A stretch of 64,000 nt of DNA from Bacillota bacterium (GTDB taxonomy: Bacteria; Bacillota; DSM-12270; Thermacetogeniales; Thermacetogeniaceae): assembly GCA_029907475.1 (NCBI GenBank), contig JARYLU010000009.1, positions 1-64,000 on the forward strand. Reading direction: 5' to 3'. A program made the position numbers and the translations under genes. This document shows, piece by piece, positions 18,015 to 25,002 of this stretch. The notes under the pieces are model-generated. The model was not told where the DNA came from. It saw only the letters and a program-made list of their open reading frames with translations, and did not search any database. The number at the start of each line of letters is the position of its first letter. Within the stretch, counting starts at the first letter, position 1.

Positions 18015-18046
18015 CTTCGCTCACCTCATCTTTACAAACAATCTGA

Positions 18047-19585
18047 TTACCTCATAGAACTGGTTTGACTAGCGATTCCGGCCAGCCAGTCGCTCTGGGC
18101 CTGCATAGCGGCGAGAGCCTGCTCCAGGGCAGCGAATTGCCGCCAATAGCGGTCTTCCAGTTCCTTCAGTCTTTCTTCCGTGATGTCAATGCGTTCATCC
18201 AGGTCGCGGATGCTTCGTGAGAGAAAACTGTTATCATATAAAGCAGCAGCGCTTCCCGCCTGCGCATTAATGCGGTTAATTGCTTTGCTCACTTCATCGT
18301 AGAGCCTCACCCCTAGGCCCTGACTGTCAAAAGCAGCTGCGTTCTTAGTGAACAGGTTCATCACCGCTTCTGGATTGGCATTGATCGCCTCCCGGAGCGC
18401 CGCCTCGTCGATGTAGAGCTTTCCGCCTTCCCAGTAGTAGCCGGTCCTGATCCCGATGTCGAAGAGGGAGTCATACCCCGTGAGCCCGGTAACCGGGGCC
18501 GTGAGTGCCCGGCGCAGGCGGTAGACGATGTCGCTCAGGATCGGGTCGTTTCTGAGGAGGCCGCTCTTCGCCTTTTCCTCCCACTGCTCAATCTGTTTGT
18601 CGGTAAGCTGTTCCTTCTGCTCCTCGGTCAGGGGAAGGTAGTCGGGGTAGCGCTCCTCGGTCAACTCTTTCTTGATGGTATCAAGCAGGGAATTGAACTG
18701 GTCTACAAAGTTCTTTACTGTATTAAAGATATGATCCGTATCATTGGAAACCGTAACCAGCACCGGGGATGTTGTAGTTTTCTTTATGGTGAAGGTAATT
18801 TTGTTCAGGGTAAAGGTATTTTCGTACTGCTGAATCCCTGTTAAGCCGTTGATATCCAAAATTGCGTTTTTACCCTGGGCAGTTGCCGCAAGCGCTAAGG
18901 TACCGAGCGCAAAAGTACCCGTAACATCTTCGATCTCGATCTCATTTGTAGCGTAATTTCCGGTTTTTTTCGTAGAAATAACAACCTTGTCGGTGCTCGG
19001 CTCGTAAAAGGCGGTCACGCCAAGGGAGGTCTCGGCATTGATTCGAGCAATAACAGAATTAAGACTGTCTACAGTCGTGTCTACTGCAAATGTTTTGCTG
19101 TTCGGCGTGCCATCCGGGTTGTAAGTGGTAATCTTAAACTCTAGAGCTGTCCCGCTCCAAGGATTTACAAATTTTGACTTCTGGCTTTCCAGCGTGGCGT
19201 TGGGGTCAATCTTCTGTCCGACAGCGGAAAGGGCAGTAGAACTGATATCAGTTGCCACCTCGGCCAACTGACTGATTTTAATACTGTAAGTCCCGGGTTG
19301 GGCTGACCCGTCTGGAGTTGCCGTAACCGCAGACTCGTCGCTTGAAGTCGCCTTTTTTACCAGAAATGTGCCCTGCAAGCGCAGGGGAGAGGCGGTACTT
19401 GTGCGGAAGTTCGTGAGGGATATGTTAATGCTCCGGTAGTCCTCCCGGCGCCATTCCAGGACCTGCTTCTGCTGGAGGAGCCTGTCCAGGGGGAGGCGGG
19501 CCACCTTCACCAGATCCTCGACAATCTTTTGGGTCTCCAGGCCGGAAACCAGCCCCGCGACGCGGTTCACCGCATTCAGGTACAC
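18047..19585 (-). CDS. fliD: Flagellar cap protein FliD (hook-associated protein 2)
   Basis: FliD caps the filament and helps flagellin fold at the tip. The protein (512 residues) shows the N-terminal RVAGLVSGLETQKIVEDLVK and the C-terminal coiled coil ending RYWRQFAALEQALAAMQAQS, both needed for assembly, around a variable beta-rich centre. GTG start follows AGGGGGTG. It lies between flaG and fliS as in Bacillus. Confidence 0.95.
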   Translation of the reverse strand: MYLNAVNRVAGLVSGLETQKIVEDLVKVARLPLDRLLQQKQVLEWRREDYRSINISLTNFRTSTASPLRLQGTFLVKKATSSDESAVTATPDGSAQPGTYSIKISQLAEVATDISSTALSAVGQKIDPNATLESQKSKFVNPWSGTALEFKITTYNPDGTPNSKTFAVDTTVDSLNSVIARINAETSLGVTAFYEPSTDKVVISTKKTGNYATNEIEIEDVTGTFALGTLALAATAQGKNAILDINGLTGIQQYENTFTLNKITFTIKKTTTSPVLVTVSNDTDHIFNTVKNFVDQFNSLLDTIKKELTEERYPDYLPLTEEQKEQLTDKQIEQWEEKAKSGLLRNDPILSDIVYRLRRALTAPVTGLTGYDSLFDIGIRTGYYWEGGKLYIDEAALREAINANPEAVMNLFTKNAAAFDSQGLGVRLYDEVSKAINRINAQAGSAAALYDNSFLSRSIRDLDERIDITEERLKELEDRYWRQFAALEQALAAMQAQSDWLAGIASQTSSMR

Positions 19586-19606
19586 TTGCTGTCACCCCCT
19601 GTCCCC

Positions 19607-19978
19607 TCAGACCTTTTTGTCCACCAGGAGCCCGACCAGCCGCCAGATCTCCGCCACCAGATTCAAGATCTTCTCGGGAGGCACCTCGTTGATGAGATCC
19701 CCCGTCTCCTCATCGATCACCTGGACCATGATGCGTCCCGTATCCTCGTGGATTTTGAAATGGAGCTTGTAGTCGAAGATCAGAGCCGCTTCCTGAAGTT
19801 TATCCGCAGCCTCCCGAAGACTTTCTTTCATTTCACTCATGCCTGAAGCCCGATCCTCCCGGCCGCCACTTTCCACAGGCTCCTGCTTCGGTCTCACCTG
19901 GTGCGGGTGCCCTCCTGGCAGGTGAGCATCCAGACTCCCGACCCGCAGGCCGCTGTCTACTATCTCCCCGATCTTCAA
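19607..19978 (-). CDS. flaG: FlaG family protein
   Basis: The 123-residue protein has a disordered, basic first half and the compact FlaG domain at the end: LHFKIHEDTGRIMVQVIDEE then DLINEVPPEKILNL. FlaG proteins influence filament length. TTG start. Located between flagellin and fliD, its usual place. Confidence 0.88.
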   Translation of the reverse strand: MKIGEIVDSGLRVGSLDAHLPGGHPHQVRPKQEPVESGGREDRASGMSEMKESLREAADKLQEAALIFDYKLHFKIHEDTGRIMVQVIDEETGDLINEVPPEKILNLVAEIWRLVGLLVDKKV

Positions 19979-20031
19979 AAATATCCACCCCTAGCCGCTC
20001 TCAAGATAAACCCCAAAAGCTCAGAGCTATG

Positions 20032-20070
20032 AAAAAAACGGGCTGGCCGTGGCATATTGAGCCAGCCCGC
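20032..20070 (-). terminator. Rho-independent terminator of flagellin
   Basis: On the minus strand CGGGCTGGC (20069-20061) and GCCAGCCCG (20047-20039) form a 9-bp stem followed by TTTTTTT. It starts 12 bases after the flagellin stop, so flagellin is mostly a single-gene transcript, separate from flaG-fliD-fliS. Confidence 0.9.
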
Positions 20071-20081
20071 ACCTCCGCAGT

Positions 20082-21017
20082 TTAGCCGAGGAGCCGCAAT
20101 ACCGTCTGCGGCGCCATGTTCGCCTGCGCCAGCATCACCGTGCCGGCCTGCATCAAGATTTGCTGTCTTGTGAAGTTCATCATCTCCTGGGCCATGTCCA
20201 CGTCTCTGATGCGCGACTCAGCGGCCGTCAGGTTCTCCGCGGCCACACCGAGGTTGGCGATGGTGTGCTCCAGGCGGTTCTGGTAGGCACCAAGCTTGGC
20301 ACGCTCCGTGGAAACAGTATCTATGGCGTTCTGGAAGGTCGTAATTGCTGCTTCAGCACTAGCCTGACCGGTGACATTAACAGCGTATCCGCTTGCGTAC
20401 GCTACCACTGTACCCGTAAAGTAGGCAAGTTTTTCGATGTAATTAGCGGCAGTGGTACCTCCGCCAGCACTAGTCGCAATACCTAGCCCGCCAGTACCTA
20501 AAGAACCAGTTGTAGAAATACTTACAGAACGCATATCATTGATGGTGATAGTAAGGGTCTGCGACTCGTTAGCACCTATATGGAAATTTTTGGTACTAAA
20601 TCCCCCGTCCAAAAGTTGCTGGGTGTTAAATTCGGTAGTAACACCAACCCTCTGGATTTCTTCGGTTAACTGATTGATCTCTTTCTGGATTTGTATCCTA
20701 TCGTCTTGGGTCAAAGTATCGTTGGATGCTTGTGTTGCCAGCTCGCGCATACGCTGAAGGATGGCCTCAGTCTCGTTGAGGGCACCCTCGGCAGTCTGGA
20801 TGAGAGAGATGCCGTCCTGGGCGTTGCGCACCGCTTGGTTCAGGCCCCGGATCTGGCCGCGCATCTTCTCTGAGATGGCGAGGCCCGCGGCGTCATCCGC
20901 CGCCCGGTTGATGCGCAAGCCCGAGGAAAGCTTCTCCAGCGACTTGGACATGGCACTGTTGGTTACGGAAAGACCGCGCCAGGCGTTGAGGGCGCTGATG
21001 TTGTGGTTGATGATCAT
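20082..21017 (-). CDS. hag: Flagellin
   Basis: 311 residues with the conserved D0/D1 ends: MIINHNISALNAWRGLSVTN, LSSGLRINRAADDAAGLAIS at the start and SRIRDVDMAQEMMNFTRQQI, MLAQANMAPQTVLRLLG at the end. The central D2/D3 part is short, Ser/Thr-rich (SISTTGSLGTGGLG, SAGGGTTAAN), giving many possible O-glycosylation sites. ATG start behind AAGGAGG. A sigma-28-like promoter lies about 236 bases upstream and a strong terminator follows. Confidence 0.97.
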   Translation of the reverse strand: MIINHNISALNAWRGLSVTNSAMSKSLEKLSSGLRINRAADDAAGLAISEKMRGQIRGLNQAVRNAQDGISLIQTAEGALNETEAILQRMRELATQASNDTLTQDDRIQIQKEINQLTEEIQRVGVTTEFNTQQLLDGGFSTKNFHIGANESQTLTITINDMRSVSISTTGSLGTGGLGIATSAGGGTTAANYIEKLAYFTGTVVAYASGYAVNVTGQASAEAAITTFQNAIDTVSTERAKLGAYQNRLEHTIANLGVAAENLTAAESRIRDVDMAQEMMNFTRQQILMQAGTVMLAQANMAPQTVLRLLG

Positions 21018-21231
21018 AAATTCTCACTCCTCCTTGAAAGTGGTTTTGCGCATCCCTGCGCTGGAACTCGTTGACCTTTCTTTACTTCTTGAACGCTAAT
21101 TCTCCTCTCCCTAAAATTGCCTTTCTCTTTCCTCTGGGAAATCCCCCCTTTTTCTCTTTTTTCGCCCTGTACCGGGTGCAGGAGCAGGTATGGCCCCGGC
21201 CCAAGGCGGCTCAAACGTGCCGGAACGGAAA

Positions 21232-21267
21232 AGGCCTGCCCGGCTACTTCTAGTATCGGACAGGCCT
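21232..21267. repeat. Inverted repeat overlapping the flagellin promoter
   Basis: AGGCCTGCCCG (21232-21242) pairs with CGGACAGGCCT (21257-21267) with one mismatch; on the minus strand TTT(T) follows. It includes the -10 box, so it could be an operator, or a leader hairpin if transcription starts further upstream. Confidence 0.5.
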
Positions 21268-21280
21268 GGAGGAAAATTTA
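21253..21280 (-). promoter_or_regulatory. Sigma-28 (SigD)-type flagellin promoter
   Basis: Minus-strand TAAA (21280-21277), 16 bases, then TCCGATAC (21260-21253) matches the SigD/FliA consensus TAAA-N15-GCCGATAT at 10 of 12 positions. It would give a flagellin leader of about 230 bases. Confidence 0.6.
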
Positions 21281-21638
21281 GGGCTGAAAATCGCGCCATT
21301 GTCCCCTCAGCACGCTAAATTTTACTGAAATCGCCCTCTCTTGCCCCTTTTTTCCTCTTTTGCCGCTTCTTACAGAACCCCCTTCGGGACGGCCCCGGCG
21401 CATCACCGGTTCTCCTCTCGCCAGAGCGCAAGGAATTCAGCAGGGTTGACAAAAGCCAGGATCGCCGGAGCAAGAGGGCAAGTCGCGAAAAACCGGCAGG
21501 GGGAATCGCTGCCGGTCGCTGTATTCGGTTGCGGTACCGTTGTTCAGTACCCGTTCGGTTGATCGTGCCGGCCATCTGGTTCGGCACCCGCTATTCGGTT
21601 GGGGGCCGGAAATAGCAACACATAAAACGGCAGTTGTT

Positions 21639-21917
21639 TTACTTTTTCTCCTCGTAGGTCGTGGAATCGGAGCTGAGGCCGGAGTCGTAGCCGGCGCCGG
21701 TGTCAAAGCCGGGCATGTCTGAACCGGGAAGATGATGAGGATCTCTCAAAAGCCCCCTCAGTGTTTCCATCTCTTCCCGTTCCCGCCGAATCATCATTCT
21801 GATCGCCTGCCTCAGGGCACGGGTCGGTACTTGCTCAGCAATCCTCTCCCAGAAAGCAATCTCCTCTTCGTCAAGCCTCAGAACGCGCCTTACTTCGTCA
21901 TGCCAGGGTCCGTTCAT
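21639..21917 (-). CDS. Small acidic hypothetical protein A
   Basis: A 92-residue protein. Its helical first part, VRRVLRLDEEEIAFWERIAE followed by RREREEMETLRGLL, is spaced like half of a ferritin-like helical pair; the tail is disordered (GFDTGAGYDSGLSSDSTTYE). It shares the VRR-x-(V/L)-x-(I/L)-D-x-EEI start with the next gene upstream, 54 bases away, and both look like a duplicated pair. Spore-associated small proteins of Clostridia often look this way; no direct proof. Confidence 0.6.
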   Translation of the reverse strand: MNGPWHDEVRRVLRLDEEEIAFWERIAEQVPTRALRQAIRMMIRREREEMETLRGLLRDPHHLPGSDMPGFDTGAGYDSGLSSDSTTYEEKK

Positions 21918-21971
21918 TTTTATCCCTCCTTTTAATTTCCACCTTTGCGAATCCGCCTTACGGATTACTCC

Positions 21972-22229
21972 TTATTCCTTTTCGGAATCGTCCTTTTCCT
22001 GGTAAGGATAGTACTCTTCGTAAATCGGGCTGGGAGGGGGCATCATGTCGTCGCGGCCGAAAGCAAGCAGGGCATTCCAGAACATGATATCATGGGCCTC
22101 GCTGACGATGACCGATAGAAGGACCGGACGAATTCCAGGCGGCGCGGTGCGGGCGGCCGACGCCAGCAGGCGAATCTCTTCGAGGTCGATCTCAACCGCT
22201 CTTCTCACGAGATCGTGATAGTGATGCAC
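21972..22229 (-). CDS. Small acidic hypothetical protein B
   Basis: An 85-residue protein starting MHHYHDLVRRAVEIDLEEIR, with EAHDIMFWNALLAF later, and an acidic Pro/Tyr-rich tail (SPIYEEYYPYQEKDDSEKE). GTG start directly behind AAAGGAGG, so translation should be strong. It is a divergent relative of the neighbour at 21639-21917, in the same direction. Function unknown. Confidence 0.6.
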   Translation of the reverse strand: MHHYHDLVRRAVEIDLEEIRLLASAARTAPPGIRPVLLSVIVSEAHDIMFWNALLAFGRDDMMPPPSPIYEEYYPYQEKDDSEKE

Positions 22230-22353
22230 CAGAGATTCCTCCTTTACTAAAAAATGAAAGTGATGAAATCTAAGTTAATTTATGCCGGACTCAAGGAAAA
22301 AGTTCCAGTCCACACCTCGCGGGAGGGTGAAGCAGACAACCGGCGGGAAGTCC

Positions 22354-22382
22354 TTTACAGCAGGGGAAGGGTGTGGTATAAT
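22354..22382 (+). promoter_or_regulatory. SigA promoter of the c-di-AMP riboswitch transcript
   Basis: TTTACA (22354-22359), exactly 17 bases, TATAAT (22377-22382). Transcription would start near 22389, about 30 bases before the riboswitch core. Confidence 0.8.
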
Positions 22383-22417
22383 ACTCTTGGTAAAAAATCA
22401 TACAAGTATTACCGGGA

Positions 22418-22621
22418 ACGCTGAATTCTCTCCACGAGAAGCGGGGGAACCAATCGTTGGGGTGAATCCCCGCACTCAAGCCGGCGCCCGTTTCCAGGCA
22501 CGAAAACACTCACGGGAACACCTTTGAAGCGCCTGGAAGCAGGGAACGGTTCCGGGAAAAGCTTGAGTGCGTGGGTAGGGTTACCTTTCAACCCGAACCC
22601 GTCAGCTAACCTCGTAAGCGT
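22418..22621 (+). promoter_or_regulatory. c-di-AMP riboswitch (ydaO-yuaA class)
   Basis: The conserved ydaO elements are all present in order: GGGGGAACCAATCGTTGGGG with TGAATC just after, and later CCGAACCCGTCAGCTAACCT with CGTAAGCG. ACGCT (22418) and AGCGT (22617) can close the outer stem. The long insert between the two conserved halves (22470-22590) can form extra pairing (GTTCCAGGC type segments). In this class c-di-AMP binding switches the downstream gene off through a terminator, which follows here at 22668. Confidence 0.93.
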
Positions 22622-22667
22622 GGGAAGGAAAGGCCAAGAAAGCTTGTTTGGTCCTGTAAGGTTTGTG

Positions 22668-22704
22668 CTGCCCTCAACCTTTGCGTTCCGGGCAGTTTTC
22701 TTTT
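22668..22704 (+). terminator. Riboswitch expression-platform terminator
   Basis: CTGCCC (22668-22673) pairs with GGGCAG (22690-22695) and is followed by TTTTCTTTT. It lies 150 bases before the aminomutase start and 47 after the riboswitch core, fitting ligand-dependent termination. Confidence 0.75.
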
Positions 22705-22854
22705 GCGAATAGTCTCTTCAGAATTTATTTTCAACCAGTTCCGGAAACGAACTGACAAGGCTGTTTTGACAGTATTCCTTGAAATGCCGGATTTCTCTGC
22801 AGAAAACCAGCAGAAGCGTGACCGGTATCCACAAGAGCCAGAAAAGAAAGGAAG

Positions 22855-24171
22855 GTGGATGAGTTGGCCCTTAAATTTCCGAACTTTTTAGAACAGGAGC
22901 TTGAACAGAATACGGCGGGCAAACACGGAAATAAACAGGCGGGGAGCCCGGAAAAGAAGCGTGCCGCCCTGGAACGGTCAGCGGAGTTGAAGGAAAGGAT
23001 CAGGGGCTATCTGGAAGCGAAAAAAGGGATCCCGACCGGCTTCGACCTGGTGCCCGCCTACACGGAGGCCCGGGAGAGGATCTTAAGCGCCTTCGGAGCC
23101 GCGGAAGAGGATTGGAACAGCTGGCTCTGGCAGCTTTCGCACCGGATCACCAGCGTCCAGACCCTCGCCCGGTTCCTCACCCTGAGCGACGAGGACCGGG
23201 AGGAAATCTCCCTTGTAAGCGGGCACTTCCGCTGGGCGATCTCCCCCTACTACCTCGCCCTGGTGATGTGCGACGAGCCGCACGGGGCGCTCTGGAAGCA
23301 GTCGGTCCCGGCGCGGTTCGAGGTCACCGATACCCGGGGGTGCGAGGACCCGATGGCCGAGGCCTGGACCTCGCCGGCGCCGGGGATCACAAGGCGCTAC
23401 CCCGACCGCCTGATCATCAACGTCACCAACCAGTGCGCCATGTTCTGCCGCCACTGCCAGCGGAGGCGCAACATCGGGAAGGTGGACTCCCACCGGCCGC
23501 GCGCCGTCCTGGAGGCGGCGCTCCGGTACGTGCGGGAAAACGAGGAGATCCGGGACGTGCTGGTCACCGGCGGGGACGCCCTCCTGCTGGACGACCTCAC
23601 CCTGGACTGGCTGCTGGGGGAGCTGCACGCCATCTCCCACGTGGAGATCAAGCGGATCGGCACCAGGGTCCCGGTGACCCTGCCGCAGCGGATCACGCCG
23701 GAGCTCTGTGCGGTGCTTGAGAAGTACCCGCCGATTTACATCAACACCCAGTTCAACCACCCGCGGGAGGTCACGCCTGAAGCGAAGCAGGCCTGCGATA
23801 TGCTGGTGCGCGCCGGGGTGGTTTTAGGCAACCAGACGGTGCTGCTGCGGGGGGTAAACAACGACCCCCACGTGATGAAGAAGCTCAACCAGGAGCTTTT
23901 AAAGATCCGGGTGCGCCCCTACTACATCTTCCACGCCAAGAACGTCAGGGGCACCAGCCACTTCATCACTTCCGTGGACGAGGGTCTGGAGATCATGGAG
24001 CACCTGCGGGGCTATACCTCAGGGCTGGCCGTTCCCACGTACATCATCAACGCCCCCTACGGGATGGGGAAGACGCCCGTCGCCCCAAACTACCTGCTGG
24101 GGAAAAAGGGGAACCAGCTCCTGTTGAGAACCTGGGAGAACAAGATCGTCCCCTACGAAACCCCGTCATAA
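22855..24171 (+). CDS. eam: Glutamate 2,3-aminomutase (KamA-type radical SAM)
   Basis: A PLP- and SAM-dependent aminomutase that should move the amino group of glutamate from C2 to C3, giving beta-glutamate, a known compatible solute. The radical-SAM cluster is C194-AMF-C198-RH-C201; the PLP lysine is in APYGMGKTPV (Lys406). Lysine 2,3-aminomutase binds its substrate through two aspartates; here the two aligned positions are Lys362 (FHAKN) and Asn399 (IINAP), the same pair and the same spacing (37) that define glutamate 2,3-aminomutase. Length 438 fits the family. GTG 22855 or TTG 22864, the latter better spaced from AAGGAAGG. The c-di-AMP riboswitch upstream links it to osmotic control. Confidence 0.88.
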   Translation: MDELALKFPNFLEQELEQNTAGKHGNKQAGSPEKKRAALERSAELKERIRGYLEAKKGIPTGFDLVPAYTEARERILSAFGAAEEDWNSWLWQLSHRITSVQTLARFLTLSDEDREEISLVSGHFRWAISPYYLALVMCDEPHGALWKQSVPARFEVTDTRGCEDPMAEAWTSPAPGITRRYPDRLIINVTNQCAMFCRHCQRRRNIGKVDSHRPRAVLEAALRYVRENEEIRDVLVTGGDALLLDDLTLDWLLGELHAISHVEIKRIGTRVPVTLPQRITPELCAVLEKYPPIYINTQFNHPREVTPEAKQACDMLVRAGVVLGNQTVLLRGVNNDPHVMKKLNQELLKIRVRPYYIFHAKNVRGTSHFITSVDEGLEIMEHLRGYTSGLAVPTYIINAPYGMGKTPVAPNYLLGKKGNQLLLRTWENKIVPYETPS

Positions 24172-24207
24172 GGGAAAGTTCGCGCGCTCCGGCGGCCCGG
24201 CTTCGGT

Positions 24208-25002
24208 CTAAACTCGGCGTACCGGGACGAAGCCCTTTTGCAGGCGTTTTTTCATGACATTATGGGCATACAGCTCGAGGGTGTCGTCGAGGGGGGGGAG
24301 CCCAACCTCCCCGCAGCGGCGGGATAAGGCCCGCGCCAGGAGCAGATCGGCGAAATGGGGGTTTTTTGAGAGAAAGGGGCCGTGGAGGTAAGTGCCGAAG
24401 GCGTTTTTATAACAGACCCCCTCGCTGCGGTCCTCCCCGTTGTTCCCGTTCCCCTTTAAAACCATCCCCAAGGGCCTGACAGAACTGCCCAGGAAGGTGC
24501 GGCCCGAGTGGTTTTCAAAGCCGATGAGGGTGGTGGGGGGTTTGGCTTCGCGCCGGTCGTAAAACTGCCTCATTTCGGTTTGGAGCTCCGGCGCAAGCTG
24601 GAGAAGAATGTTCCCCTTCAACCTCTTCCCTCCCGCCTCGGTGTAGAGGTCGAAGAGGCCCACGCCCGGCAGGAGGGTGCCGTCCTGGGCCCTGTAGTAG
24701 CGGCCCAGGAGCTGGTACCCTCCGCAGATGCTCAAAATAACAACCCCCGTCTCGGCCGCCTCGATGAGGAGGGGGCCCTTTTTTTCCAGGTCTTTGCTCA
24801 CCAGGCCCTGTTCGAGGTCCGCCCCTCCCCCCAGAAAAATGAAATCGTAATCCGTGAACCGGGCGTGGTCGTGGAGGGATACAGCATCAAGCTCCACACC
24901 GATCCCGCGCCAGGTTGCCCGGCGGCAGAAGATGAGCACATTTCCCCGGTCACCGTATAAATTTAAGAGATCAGGATAGAGATGGCATACTCTGAGCCGC
25001 AC
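24208..25002 (-). CDS. gatD: Lipid II isoglutaminyl synthase, glutaminase subunit
   Basis: A CobB/CobQ-like class I amidotransferase of 264 residues. The nucleophile cysteine is in ILSICGGYQLLGRYY, and HLYPDLLNLYGDRGN at the start is the family marker. It frees ammonia from glutamine for MurT, which amidates D-Glu of the peptidoglycan stem. It overlaps murT by 32 bases. It lies tail to tail with the aminomutase. Confidence 0.92.
   Translation of the reverse strand: MRLRVCHLYPDLLNLYGDRGNVLIFCRRATWRGIGVELDAVSLHDHARFTDYDFIFLGGGADLEQGLVSKDLEKKGPLLIEAAETGVVILSICGGYQLLGRYYRAQDGTLLPGVGLFDLYTEAGGKRLKGNILLQLAPELQTEMRQFYDRREAKPPTTLIGFENHSGRTFLGSSVRPLGMVLKGNGNNGEDRSEGVCYKNAFGTYLHGPFLSKNPHFADLLLARALSRRCGEVGLPPLDDTLELYAHNVMKKRLQKGFVPVRRV

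Noticed and set aside
21018-21250. c-di-GMP riboswitch in the flagellin leader
   Set aside because: The leader lacks the GEMM core motifs; only a hairpin and purine-rich runs are seen.
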